Shown one piece after another: positions 33,154-42,314 of a stretch of 64,000 nucleotides of DNA. The stretch is from an uncultured Bacteroidales bacterium (lineage in GTDB: Bacteria > Bacteroidota > Bacteroidia > Bacteroidales > F082). Under the pieces are notes generated by a model. It ran no database searches, was not told where the DNA came from, and saw only the letters and a program-made list of their open reading frames with translations. The position numbers and the translations under genes are program-made. Every line of letters starts with the position of its first letter. Positions within the stretch are counted from its first letter, which is position 1. Location: the NCBI GenBank assembly GCA_900317155.1, contig ONFO01000001.1, positions 62,001-126,000 on the forward strand, in the 5' to 3' direction.

Positions 33154-36018
33154 TTATTCAGCAGAGAACTTGCAGACCAAGTTACGGTCGCCGTAGGCAT
33201 CGTCGATGCGCGTGACGTGCGGGAAGTACTTGTCCTGGACGTCGCTCTTCATCGGGAAGCCGGCTTCTTGACGGGTGAAGGGGAATTCCCACTTGTCGGC
33301 CATCAGCATCTCGGCGGTGTAAGGAGCGTGGCTGATGATGTTGTTGCCCTTCTCAGCCTTGCCGTCCTCGATGTCCTTGATTTCCTTGCGGATCTGGATC
33401 ATGGCTTCGACGAAGCGGTCGAGTTCGGCGATAGGCTCGCTTTCGGTGGGCTCCACCATCAGGGTCTCGTGTACCGGGAAAGCCACGGTAGGAGCGTGGA
33501 AGCCGAAGTCCATCAGACGCTTGGCGATATCGATGGCGGCAACGCCGACAGTCTTATTGATGCCGTTGATGTCGAGGATCATCTCGTGAGCCACATGGCC
33601 GTGGTTGCCGGTATACAGGATCGGGTAGTAGTCCTTCAGTCTTTCCTTCAGGTAGTTGGCATTCATGATGGCACCCATGGTGGCTTTCTTCAGGCCTTCA
33701 CCACCCAGCATCTTGATGTAGCAGTAGGTGATGGTGAGGATCTGAGCGCTACCGAACGGAGCGGCTGAAACGGCGCCTTCCTGCTTTTCGCCACCGCAGT
33801 GGAACAGGATGTGTGAAGGCAGGTAGGGCTTCAGGTGTTCGGCCACGCCGATGGGGCCTACGCCAGGACCGCCACCGCCGTGCGGGATGGCGAAGGTCTT
33901 GTGCAGGTTGAGGTGGCAGACGTCGGCACCGATGTAACCGGGGCTGGTCAGACCGACTTGGGCGTTCATGTTGGCGCCGTCCATGTAGACTTGGCCGCCG
34001 TTGTCGTGGACGATCTTCACGAGGGTGCGGATGCCGTCCTCGTAGATGCCGTGGGTCGAGGGATAGGTGACCATGAAGGCAGCCAGGTTGTCCTTGTATT
34101 GCTCGGCCTTGGCCTTGGCGTCTTCGAGGTCGATGTTGCCGTTTTCATCGCATTTCACTACGACCACCTGCATGCCAGCCATGGCAGCTGATGCGGGGTT
34201 GGTGCCGTGGGCGGAGGCAGGGATCAAGCAGATGTTGCGGTGCCCCTGACCGTTGTCCTCTTGATAGCGACGGATGGTGAGCAGACCAGCGTATTCGCCA
34301 CTGGCACCCGAGTTAGGCATGAAGCTCATGCCCTTGAAGCCCGTGATCTCGCAGAGGTCTTTCTCCATCTCGGCGATGAGTTCGAGGTAGCCTTCAGCTT
34401 GGTCGGCGGGGACAAAGGGGTGGATGTTGCCGAACTCAGGCCAGCTGAGGGCGAACATCGAGGTGGCGGGGTTCAGCTTCATGGTGCAGGAGCCCAGCGG
34501 GATCATGCAGCGATTGAGGCTGAGGTCGCGGTTTTCGAGTTTCTTCATATAACGCATCATGTCGGTCTCGCTGCGGTACTTGAAGAACATCGGGGCCTGC
34601 ATGAACTTGGAGGTACGCTGCATCTCAGCAGGGATGCCGCTGAACTTCTGGCAGTTCGGGTCGCAGACGAGCTCTTCGTGTTGCTTGCCGAGGGCTTCGG
34701 CGACGACCTGGCCGATCTCGTTGATGTCTTCGCGAGCCGTGGTCTCGTCGAGGCTGATGCCGAAGTGTTGCTTGTCGATGATACGGAAGTTCATGCCGTG
34801 TTTTTCGGCGGCTTCCTTCACCTTGCAGGTGCAAGCGCCTTCGGGCAGTTCGAACAACAGCGTGTCGAAGAAGTATTTGTTGAGCTGCTTCACGCCGAGC
34901 TTGGCCAACTCAGAGGTCAGCTTGCCGGCGAGGCAGTTGATGTGATGTGCAATTTCGATCAAGCCCTCTGGACCATGATACAAGGCGTAGAAGCCCGACA
35001 TGATGGCGAGCAAGGCTTGTGCGGTGCAGATGTTGGACGTGGCTTTTTCGCGTTTGATGTGTTGTTCACGGGTCTGCAGGGCCAGACGGAAAGCGGGATT
35101 GCCAAGGGCATCCACGCTGATGCCGATGATACGGCCAGGCATCTCACGCTTGTATGCCTCGGTGGTGGCAAAGTAACCGGCATGAGGACCGCCGAATCCC
35201 ATCGGCAGGCCGAAACGCTGGTTGGAACCCAAGACCACGTCGGCACCCCATTCGCCAGGAGGCGTGATGAGGGTGAGGCTCAAAAGGTCGGCGGCGACGG
35301 CCACTTGCATGCCTTTCTCTTTCCATGCAGCGACTTTGGCGCGGTTGTCAACGATTTCACCGAATTGGTTGGGGCACTGGATCAGCACACCGAAATATTC
35401 CTCGCTGCAATCGAACTTGTTGATGTCGTCGATCACGACTTCGATGCCTTGGAAGTGGGCGCGGGTTTTGATGACTTCGATAGTCTGCGGGAACACGTCG
35501 TTGGCGACGAAGAACTTCTTCACGCCAGCCTTCACCTGGGCGCGGCTGCGGCTGTGCCAGAACATCAGCATGGCTTCGGCTGCGGCTGTGCCTTCGTCGA
35601 GCAAGCTGGCGTTGGCCAACGGCAGGGCGGTGAGGTCGCTGATGACGGTCTGGAAGTTCACGAGGGCTTCGAGACGGCCTTGCGAGATCTCAGCTTGGTA
35701 GGGAGTATAAGAGGTGTACCAGCCCGGGTTCTCAAGGATGTTGCGCATGATGACGCCTGGGGTGATGGTGTTGTAGTAGCCCAAGCCGATATAGCTACGG
35801 AACTGCTTATTCTTGGCACCCAAAGCCTTGAGGTGGCTGATGACTTCGTATTCGCTCATGCCCTCGCCGATGTTGAGGTCTTTCGGCAGACGGATTTCGG
35901 GAGCGATGATTTCGTCGACAAGTTGTTCTTGCGATTTCACGCCGATGACCTTGAGCATCTTTTCAGCATCCGATGCGGTGGGGCCGTTGTGGCGTTTGAT
36001 GAAGTTGTTTCTGATCAT
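33154..36018 (-). CDS. gcvP: Glycine dehydrogenase (decarboxylating), P-protein
   Basis: GcvP is the pyridoxal-phosphate enzyme of the glycine cleavage system. It decarboxylates glycine and passes the aminomethyl group to lipoylated H-protein. At 954 aa it is the fused homodimeric form. The PLP lysine lies in LNLHKTFAIPHGGGGPG (near residue 707), and the glycine-rich loop follows. The N-terminal pseudo-catalytic half includes the QRFGLPMGFGGPHAGYFA segment. No gcvT or gcvH is in the window. The gene is GC-richer at third positions than many neighbours, which opens a long antisense frame (34207-36036) that is not a gene. Confidence 0.97.
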   Translation of the reverse strand: MIRNNFIKRHNGPTASDAEKMLKVIGVKSQEQLVDEIIAPEIRLPKDLNIGEGMSEYEVISHLKALGAKNKQFRSYIGLGYYNTITPGVIMRNILENPGWYTSYTPYQAEISQGRLEALVNFQTVISDLTALPLANASLLDEGTAAAEAMLMFWHSRSRAQVKAGVKKFFVANDVFPQTIEVIKTRAHFQGIEVVIDDINKFDCSEEYFGVLIQCPNQFGEIVDNRAKVAAWKEKGMQVAVAADLLSLTLITPPGEWGADVVLGSNQRFGLPMGFGGPHAGYFATTEAYKREMPGRIIGISVDALGNPAFRLALQTREQHIKREKATSNICTAQALLAIMSGFYALYHGPEGLIEIAHHINCLAGKLTSELAKLGVKQLNKYFFDTLLFELPEGACTCKVKEAAEKHGMNFRIIDKQHFGISLDETTAREDINEIGQVVAEALGKQHEELVCDPNCQKFSGIPAEMQRTSKFMQAPMFFKYRSETDMMRYMKKLENRDLSLNRCMIPLGSCTMKLNPATSMFALSWPEFGNIHPFVPADQAEGYLELIAEMEKDLCEITGFKGMSFMPNSGASGEYAGLLTIRRYQEDNGQGHRNICLIPASAHGTNPASAAMAGMQVVVVKCDENGNIDLEDAKAKAEQYKDNLAAFMVTYPSTHGIYEDGIRTLVKIVHDNGGQVYMDGANMNAQVGLTSPGYIGADVCHLNLHKTFAIPHGGGGPGVGPIGVAEHLKPYLPSHILFHCGGEKQEGAVSAAPFGSAQILTITYCYIKMLGGEGLKKATMGAIMNANYLKERLKDYYPILYTGNHGHVAHEMILDINGINKTVGVAAIDIAKRLMDFGFHAPTVAFPVHETLMVEPTESEPIAELDRFVEAMIQIRKEIKDIEDGKAEKGNNIISHAPYTAEMLMADKWEFPFTRQEAGFPMKSDVQDKYFPHVTRIDDAYGDRNLVCKFSAE

Positions 36019-36059
36019 AACAATTCGTTTATATAATTGATAATTTGTTGATATTTCGT

Positions 36060-37061
36060 TTATTGGATTTGTTGTTGCAAGGCATCAATGGTAGTGATGG
36101 ACTGAAGGTCGCTGTCAGGGATGCTAAAGAGCTTGCTTCTCCATGCTTTAAATGCGGCGGTATTATGAAGAATGGTTTTGCGCAAGTATTCATATTCCTG
36201 GCATTTGGTCTTGCCTCTGTACTTGTTGAAAAGTGCATCATAGGAATTCATTTGACCATTCTTGTTGTGAATCATCTTCCAAAACTCTTGCTTGAATTTG
36301 GCAGTCGGGGTGTTGTCAGGTGATTCAGCCTCCTGGGTCTGGACAGTGTTCTGTTGCTGCTCTTCAACTTTTTTGTTTTCTTTTTCGGCAGGGGTTGCTT
36401 CTTTTACAGCCGGAGTTGTCTCTTTAGCAGCCGGGGTTGTTTCTTTAACAGTAGGAGTAGCTTCTTTGGTAGCCGGTGTTGTTTCCTTAACGGGTGGAGT
36501 TGTTTCTTTAGCAGTGGGAGTGGTGGCTTCCTCTTTTTTTTGAATAGGTTTTTCCTCTTTGACAGCCGGGACCTCGACTTTTGGTTCGTCTTTCGGAGCT
36601 GTACTGTTGTCAGCAATCAAGGCTACGGTGTCTGAGTTTATGACAGAGTCAGCTAACGCAAGGGCGGAGTCGACTACGGGAGCGTCTGCACGCAACGAGT
36701 CGGTCGTCACCAATGGCCGAACGGGTGGGGTATGAGGAGGATTCGGCTTTGAAAACACGCCGAGGATGTACAATACGGCGATGATAATGCCTATGGCAAG
36801 CAAGGCAATGATGTATTTCCATTTGTTTTGCTCAAGCCTTACTAAGAAAGGAGCTCTTTCGTACTCGGCAATAAGCTTTCCATCGTAGTATTTGTCAGAG
36901 GAATGGGGCTCGAATTTGAAGCCTTTCAACACATATCCTTTCGGTGGGATGATGTCTTCCTTGGCGTCTCTACCGTCTTCATAGCAGGAATAGGGGCATG
37001 TGTATTTCTTTTCTCCTTTTCCGGGGTCAATATAATAGCGCTTTTCTGTGATGTTTGACAT
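36060..37061 (-). CDS. Unrecognised single-pass membrane protein, paralogue of the next gene
   Basis: 333 aa, no recognised family. The N-terminal domain (about 1-70) holds KRYYIDPGKGEKKYTCPYS, IIPPKGYVLKGFKFEP and KYYDGKLIAEYE. A transmembrane helix (about 82-104, YIIALLAIGIIIAVLYILGVF) follows. Then comes an acidic/Pro-Thr linker with about seven copies of a KETTPAV-like heptad (about 180-230), and a C-terminal helical domain with FKQEFWKMIH and EYEYLRKTILHN. The 263-aa neighbour has the same domains with a different linker. Topology, from the charge pattern, is N-terminus inside and C-terminal domain in the periplasm. It is 8 nt behind its paralogue. Confidence 0.7.
   Translation of the reverse strand: MSNITEKRYYIDPGKGEKKYTCPYSCYEDGRDAKEDIIPPKGYVLKGFKFEPHSSDKYYDGKLIAEYERAPFLVRLEQNKWKYIIALLAIGIIIAVLYILGVFSKPNPPHTPPVRPLVTTDSLRADAPVVDSALALADSVINSDTVALIADNSTAPKDEPKVEVPAVKEEKPIQKKEEATTPTAKETTPPVKETTPATKEATPTVKETTPAAKETTPAVKEATPAEKENKKVEEQQQNTVQTQEAESPDNTPTAKFKQEFWKMIHNKNGQMNSYDALFNKYRGKTKCQEYEYLRKTILHNTAAFKAWRSKLFSIPDSDLQSITTIDALQQQIQ
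36389..36528. repeat. 21-bp tandem repeat encoding a K-E-T/A-T-P heptad
   Basis: About seven imperfect 21-bp units inside the gene above encode the Pro/Thr/Lys/Glu-rich linker. The copy number is likely to vary between strains. Confidence 0.7.
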
Positions 37062-37068
37062 TTGGCTT

Positions 37069-37860
37069 TTAATTTATATATCTACTTAATTCGGTGATGG
37101 AATAGATGGAATTCAACTGTTTTTCGGGGATGGTCTTCAGCTTGTCGTACCATTTTTTGAAACCTGCGAAGTTTTCCAAGATGACGGTACGCAAATATTC
37201 GAATTCTTCTCCGCTGGCTTTGTCTTTGTAATTAACATACAAATTGTGGTAGTCATCCATTGAGGCGACACGTTGGTGAACCAAGGCCCAGAACTCTTGC
37301 TTGAAATAGACATTGGGGTCGTTCGCCTCGTTTTGTGGCTTCTCCTCGGGTGTGGTTACCGCGGGAGTCTCTTGCACGGTCTGGGTGTTCTCGGTCTCGT
37401 TGGAGGAAGTGGCTTTGGTCTTGTCTTCCTTTTTCTCTATCAACGATTGGTCGGTCTTTTTGTCCTTTTTCTTTTTCTTGTCAGCAGGTTTTGCTTTGAT
37501 TTCGGTTTTGGGTTCCTTGGCAGGCTCGTTTGTGGTGCTGCTCTTTTTGAAAACACTGAAAACCAATAGGATGATAAGACCGATGACTGCAGCGACGATC
37601 AATGCCAACATCAGCTTCCAAAGGTTCGATTTCAGACGGATATTGAACGGTTCTTTTGTATAAATGGCATATAACTTACCGTCATAAATCTGGTTGCTGG
37701 CATCAGGATCGAATCTGAATCCGGAAAAGACATAACCTTTTGGGGGGATGATATATTCCTGAACATCATGACCGTCTTCAAAGTTTGAATACGGACATCC
37801 ATCCATTTTTTTCCCTTTTCCAGGGTCTATGCTGTAACGCTTTTCTTCAAAGTCTGCCAT
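37069..37860 (-). CDS. Unrecognised single-pass membrane protein, paralogue of the previous gene
   Basis: 263 aa. The N-terminal domain KRYSIDPGKGKKMDGCPYS, IIPPKGYVFSGFRFDP and YDGKLYAIY is clearly homologous to that of the 333-aa neighbour. The transmembrane helix (about 82-104, LMLALIVAAVIGLIILLVFSVF) is followed by a Lys-rich charged linker (KPADKKKKKDKKTD) and the C-terminal domain FKQEFWALVH, EFEYLRTVILEN. The two linkers differ completely, so the end domains are under selection and the linker is not. It lies 12 nt behind the lipoprotein gene and 8 nt ahead of its paralogue: one operon. Confidence 0.7.
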   Translation of the reverse strand: MADFEEKRYSIDPGKGKKMDGCPYSNFEDGHDVQEYIIPPKGYVFSGFRFDPDASNQIYDGKLYAIYTKEPFNIRLKSNLWKLMLALIVAAVIGLIILLVFSVFKKSSTTNEPAKEPKTEIKAKPADKKKKKDKKTDQSLIEKKEDKTKATSSNETENTQTVQETPAVTTPEEKPQNEANDPNVYFKQEFWALVHQRVASMDDYHNLYVNYKDKASGEEFEYLRTVILENFAGFKKWYDKLKTIPEKQLNSIYSITELSRYIN

Positions 37861-37872
37861 TCTTTGGTGGGT

Positions 37873-38463
37873 TTATTGTAAGGTTTTGTTGATGGTAATG
37901 TAATTGGGGTAGGAAAGTTGTTGGTTGTTGATGGTGATGTAAGGCTTCACTTGCAGGCCTAATTTGACTGGGTCGCTGCTGGCACCGGCCAATTTGAAGG
38001 CCAGGTTGAGAATGGCATCAGCCGATTCACCGCTGAACAACTGGAACAAATCGGTAGTGACGGGAATGGTGATGGTGTTTTTGGATTTGGCTGGAACATT
38101 TATGCTGTTGTTCATCGTGGTGCTGATGACTTGTTTGTCGTTGAGGCTGACAATGTAATCCATCTTTGACATGGCAGCCGCGATGGCATTGGGGTTTTCA
38201 ACATCCAGATTCACGTTGAAAGTCACCGGAAGCTCTCTCTTCATGAGGGCATTGGCCAGATTGAGCAGTTGCGTGGCGTTGAGGTCGTCTTTCGTCATGC
38301 CTTTGCTCAGGTTGACACCCAACATTTGGATTTTGTTGATACTATTGAAATCAAATGTGCAATTGGCGAAGTTGGCCATCTGAGCCACTTGAGTCAGCAA
38401 GTCACAGGAGGAAAGCCCTAACGCGACAAAGAGGATAATGAGTGTTCTTTTGATTTTCGACAT
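37873..38463 (-). CDS. LEA14-like lipoprotein, first gene of the three-gene cluster
   Basis: 196 aa. The lipoprotein signal has lipobox LGLSSC (Cys about 20). The mature part has beta-sandwich features recalling LEA type 2 (LEA14/WHy) domains: ELPVTFNVNLDVENPNAIAA followed by MDYIVSLNDKQVIS and SINVPAKSKNTITIPV. Such domains are thought to bind hydrophobic or misfolded partners; this is inference. It heads the operon with the two paralogous membrane proteins, so the three probably act together in the envelope. Confidence 0.65.
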   Translation of the reverse strand: MSKIKRTLIILFVALGLSSCDLLTQVAQMANFANCTFDFNSINKIQMLGVNLSKGMTKDDLNATQLLNLANALMKRELPVTFNVNLDVENPNAIAAAMSKMDYIVSLNDKQVISTTMNNSINVPAKSKNTITIPVTTDLFQLFSGESADAILNLAFKLAGASSDPVKLGLQVKPYITINNQQLSYPNYITINKTLQ

Positions 38464-38558
38464 AGCTCTATTCGCTGATTTATAATTAAATACAATAATA
38501 ATAAAACATTTTTACGGATCGTTTTATCCGCTCGTCTTCAATTTTGCAATATTACGAA

Positions 38559-38585
38559 AAAAGTCGGACATAAAGCCCGACTTTT
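38559..38585 (-). terminator. Terminator of typA
   Basis: AAAAGTCGG and CCGACTTTT form a 9-bp stem. On the minus strand it is followed by a further T-run, 18 bp after the typA stop. Confidence 0.8.
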
Positions 38586-38602
38586 AGAAATATTTTTCAA
38601 GG

Positions 38603-40417
38603 TTATTCTTCACCACGACGCGAGGCGCGTTTGCGCTCCAGCTCGTCGAGGATGATCTTGCGCAGACGCAAGCTCTTGGGTGTCACCTCAAGATATTCGT
38701 CGTCACGGATATACTCCATGTATTCCTCCAACGAGAAACGCACGGGCGGGATGAGGCGGATGGCTTCATCGCTGCCCGAGGCACGCACGTTGGTGAGGTG
38801 CTTGGTCTTGCAAACGTTGATGACGATGTCGTTCGAGCGCGTGTTTTCACCGATGACCTCGCCAGCATAGACGTCTTCGTTCGGGTTGACGAAGAAGGTG
38901 CCGCGGTCTTGCAGCTTCCAGATGGCGTAGGGGATGGCTTGTCCCGTCTCCATCGAAATCAAGGCACCCACATTACGGCTCGGCATCTCGCCTTTCCAAG
39001 GCTCGTAGTCCTTGAAACGGTGCGAAACGATAGCTTCACCCTCGGTGACGGTCAACAATGTGTTTCTCAAGCCGATGAGTCCGCGCGACGGGATGTCGAA
39101 ATCGAGGCACATGCGGTCGCCCTTGGGCTCCATCTGGGTCATCTCACCCTTGCGGGCGCTGACCTGCTCGATGACACGACCCGAGAAGTCTTCAGGAACA
39201 AGGACTGTCAATGCTTCGATAGGCTCACACTTCACATCGTCGATGTATTTCAGGATGACCTTGGGCTGACCGAGTTGGAACTCATAGCCCTCGCGGCGCA
39301 TGGTCTCGACGAGGATGCTGAGGTGCAGGATGCCACGGCCGTAGACCATCAGAGAATCAGGCGAATCGGTGTCTTCCACCTTCAAGGCGAGGTTCTTCTC
39401 AGTCTCCTTGTAAAGACGTTCGCGCAGGTGGCGTGAGGTGACATATTTACCTTCCTTGCCGAAGAACGGTGAGTTATTGATGGTGAATAGCATGCTCATC
39501 GTGGGCTCGTCAACGTGGATGGGCGGCAGTGGCTCGGGGTTTTCGTAGTCGGCCACGGTGTCGCCAATCTCGAAATCGTCGATACCCATCAGTGCGATGA
39601 TGTCGCCAGCCTCGACGGGCTTTTTGGTGCGTTCCTTGCCCAAGCCTTCGAAGGTGTAGAGTTCCTTGATGGTCGACTTGGTCACGGAGCCGTCGCGTTT
39701 CACCAGCGAGACGTTCTGTCCGGCCTGCAGGGTGCCGCGTTTCAGACGACCCACGGCGATACGGCCCACATACGAGCTGTAATCCAACGAAGTAATCAGC
39801 ATCTGAGGCGTTCCTTCCTCAAACTTCGCTGGCGGTATTGTATCGATGATAACATCCAAGAGGTAGGAGACGTTGTCGGTGACATTCTCCCAATGATCTG
39901 ACATCCAGCCTTGTTTGGATGAACCATAGACGGTGGGGAAGTCCAGTTGGTCCTCGGTCGCACCGAGGTTAAACATCAGGTCGAAGACAGCCTCTTGCAC
40001 CTCGTCGGGACGGCAGTTGGGCTTGTCCACTTTGTTGATGACCACGATGGGCTTCAGCCCCAACTCGATGGCCTTTTGCAGCACAAAACGGGTCTGCGGC
40101 ATGGGGCCTTCGAAGGCATCGACGAGCAGCAGCACACCATCGGCCATGTTAAGCACGCGCTCCACCTCGCCACCAAAGTCGGCGTGGCCAGGAGTGTCGA
40201 TGATATTGATTTTGACGTCCTTATAACGAACGGAAACATTTTTCGAAAGAATAGTGATGCCGCGTTCGCGTTCGAGGTCGTTGTTGTCCAAAATGAGTTG
40301 GCCAGGGGCTTCGTCCGATTCCTTGAAGAGTTGGGATTGGTAAAGGATGCGGTCCACGAGGGTGGTCTTGCCGTGGTCAACGTGAGCGATAATCGCTATA
40401 TTTCTGATATTCTGCAT
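38603..40417 (-). CDS. typA: Ribosome-associated GTPase TypA/BipA
   Basis: TypA/BipA is a translational GTPase of the EF-G family, needed for stress adaptation and 50S assembly at low temperature. The G1 motif is [10 protein letters not shown] (about 11-20), G3 [12 protein letters not shown], and G4 NKVDK. EF-G-like domains II, III and V and the BipA-specific C-terminal region follow, ending with a basic tail. Length (604 aa) is standard. A minus-strand -7 element TATTTTTG (40450-40457) lies about 33 bp upstream of the ATG. Confidence 0.97.
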   Translation of the reverse strand: MQNIRNIAIIAHVDHGKTTLVDRILYQSQLFKESDEAPGQLILDNNDLERERGITILSKNVSVRYKDVKINIIDTPGHADFGGEVERVLNMADGVLLLVDAFEGPMPQTRFVLQKAIELGLKPIVVINKVDKPNCRPDEVQEAVFDLMFNLGATEDQLDFPTVYGSSKQGWMSDHWENVTDNVSYLLDVIIDTIPPAKFEEGTPQMLITSLDYSSYVGRIAVGRLKRGTLQAGQNVSLVKRDGSVTKSTIKELYTFEGLGKERTKKPVEAGDIIALMGIDDFEIGDTVADYENPEPLPPIHVDEPTMSMLFTINNSPFFGKEGKYVTSRHLRERLYKETEKNLALKVEDTDSPDSLMVYGRGILHLSILVETMRREGYEFQLGQPKVILKYIDDVKCEPIEALTVLVPEDFSGRVIEQVSARKGEMTQMEPKGDRMCLDFDIPSRGLIGLRNTLLTVTEGEAIVSHRFKDYEPWKGEMPSRNVGALISMETGQAIPYAIWKLQDRGTFFVNPNEDVYAGEVIGENTRSNDIVINVCKTKHLTNVRASGSDEAIRLIPPVRFSLEEYMEYIRDDEYLEVTPKSLRLRKIILDELERKRASRRGEE

Positions 40418-40520
40418 TTTAGTAAAAATTGCTGCGATAATTGAAGGTGCAAAAATACAAAAAATAATGGTTTGTTTTAATGATTGTCTTATATTTGCGT
40501 TTTAAAAATTGGATTTTACG

Positions 40521-41294
40521 ATGAATGAATATAAAAAGTATGGTCTATCGTTCGTTGAAATGGAAACATTGGATAAAGATGCTGCTTTTATAGTATCAAA
40601 AGAGTTAATCCAAGAGTTATTCTGTAATATGGCCAAATTATGCACAAAATACAGTAATAACTTATTCTATGATTTACCATATTCATATACTGAACGTAGA
40701 TTGGATAGTGTATTGCTTCCAGCATTATCAAAGATATGCGATTCTATGGTTACAACTGAAGCACCAACCTATAGACATTTCCATTCGAGTAATAAATTTG
40801 TTGGAAGTGATAGTTATGGTAGAATAGATTATTGGTGCATTTATAAAGGTTATTCATTTGTAATTGAACTAAAACAGAGTTTTGATTGCTTTCTTTCGGA
40901 TAATACTAGGGCTCGATTAAGAAAGAGTTGGAAAAAAATGAATGAACAGCTTTTTACAATAGAGAACGATGTTAGACAGTATACAGAATTAACGAAAGGA
41001 GTGATACGAATAGGGTTGCATATAATTACTTCTTATTCTGATAAAGAACCAAGTAAAATATTGATTGATAAGTATAAAGAGAAAATCTCATCAATTATAG
41101 AAAGGCTACCATCTCAAGTTATTAAAATTGATGGTAAGAACTTCCCATCACTTAAGCCAAATATTCTTATTGGATGGGTTATTCCTGATAAAATAGTTTT
41201 AGATGAAAGAGCATGGGAGACAATTCCTGGAATTTGGGCTATGGCAAAAGTTTTGCCACCTATTCAACATACAGGATTTAAAAATCAATGTTAA
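40521..41294 (+). CDS. AT-rich orphan protein with PD-(D/E)xK nuclease-like motif
   Basis: 257 aa, no named family recognised. RIDYWCIYKGYSFVIELKQS gives Asp103-x12-Glu116-x-Lys118, the spacing of a PD-(D/E)xK active site, flanked by hydrophobic strands. A Lys/Arg-rich helix region follows (RARLRKSWKKMNEQLF). The gene is much richer in A+T than its neighbours and in codons such as ATA and AGA, which points to recent transfer. A -7 element TATATTTG (40490-40497) precedes the ATG at 40521; an in-frame TTG at 40509 is less likely. It is a solitary gene between typA and an ABC ATPase. It could be a defence or mobile-element nuclease, but that is inference. Confidence 0.65.
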   Translation: MNEYKKYGLSFVEMETLDKDAAFIVSKELIQELFCNMAKLCTKYSNNLFYDLPYSYTERRLDSVLLPALSKICDSMVTTEAPTYRHFHSSNKFVGSDSYGRIDYWCIYKGYSFVIELKQSFDCFLSDNTRARLRKSWKKMNEQLFTIENDVRQYTELTKGVIRIGLHIITSYSDKEPSKILIDKYKEKISSIIERLPSQVIKIDGKNFPSLKPNILIGWVIPDKIVLDERAWETIPGIWAMAKVLPPIQHTGFKNQC

Positions 41295-41300
41295 ATGTTA

Positions 41301-42158
41301 TTATAACTCAACATTTCTTCCATAATATTCGTTTTCTCTTAGAGTTTTAGCATCAACATTGCTCCAATCACCACTAAAACAGGTTTTTAAATCGGGCCGT
41401 TCGGAAGTCATCCAATAAAACTCATCCTTAGCCACAATAGGCTTAAAATATTCATCAATAATCCCTTGGTCGACAAGCTCTTTCGGTGTGCCTTGCCGCA
41501 AAGGCTGTTGCGGCGCGACGACCCACATCACGTCGGCATGACGGAGCAAAAGGTCGAGGTCGTGGCTGCTGAAGAGGATGGTCTTGTGCTTCTCGCGCGA
41601 GAGCTTGTGCATGATGTTGACCAACTCGATCTTGCTCGGATAGTCGAGGAAGGCGGCAGGCTCGTCCATGAAAATGAGGGGCGTGTCCTGCACCAAAGCC
41701 TTGGCAATCATCACCTTTTGTTGCTCGCCGTCGCTTAAGGAAACGAAGTTGCGGTTGACCAAATGGCTGATGCCGACGGTTTCAAGGCTGTCGTAGATGA
41801 TTTGCTCGTCTTCGGCTTTCAGTTTGGCCAAGAGGCCGAGGTGGGGATATCGACCGGCGGCCACGATGTCGAAGACCTTCAGGAAGAGGTCATCGGGTTT
41901 CTCGGTCAGCACGAGGCTGAAGAGAGAACTACGCTCGGTGGGGGAGTAGTCGCGCAAGTCCTTGCCAAACAGTTTGACTTCGCCGCCGACAGGTTTGAGG
42001 CTGGCCGACAGCGTCTTGAACAGCGTCGTCTTGCCCGAGCCGTTGGGACCCGCCAAAGCCACAATGTCGCCTTCGTTGAGGCTCACGTCGATCGCGGGCA
42101 TCAGGGCTTGGCCTTTGTAGCCGATTGACAGGTTCGATGTTTTTAAGACCTCTTGCAT
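41301..42158 (-). CDS. ABC transporter ATP-binding protein, FecE/BtuD type
   Basis: 285 aa. Walker A GPNGSGKTTLF (about 37-47), Q-loop region, signature LSDGEQQKV (about 141), Walker B PLIFMDEP and switch His in SSHDLDLLL are all present. Together with the FecCD permease upstream on the same strand (156 bp away) it forms an importer of the iron-siderophore/cobalamin class. The C-terminal 50 residues (from about 235) are an extra extension. No substrate-binding protein lies nearby, so the substrate stays open. Confidence 0.88.
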   Translation of the reverse strand: MQEVLKTSNLSIGYKGQALMPAIDVSLNEGDIVALAGPNGSGKTTLFKTLSASLKPVGGEVKLFGKDLRDYSPTERSSLFSLVLTEKPDDLFLKVFDIVAAGRYPHLGLLAKLKAEDEQIIYDSLETVGISHLVNRNFVSLSDGEQQKVMIAKALVQDTPLIFMDEPAAFLDYPSKIELVNIMHKLSREKHKTILFSSHDLDLLLRHADVMWVVAPQQPLRQGTPKELVDQGIIDEYFKPIVAKDEFYWMTSERPDLKTCFSGDWSNVDAKTLRENEYYGRNVEL

Positions 42159-42314
42159 ATCTGTGTTTTTGGGATTGCCTTATGGCAAGAAATCGTTCAA
42201 AAATCTAATTAAAATCTAACATAATGATTTTGAGAGACTTTGAAAATGATTTTTTTAAGATTTAACTGCGTTGAATACTGTATATTTCTTGCGAAGCAAT
42301 CCATAATGAAACAT

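Noticed and set aside
34207..36036. A 609-codon open frame on the plus strand opposite gcvP
   Set aside because: It mirrors gcvP codon for codon, has no promoter or recognisable domain, and its composition follows from the strong third-position bias of gcvP.
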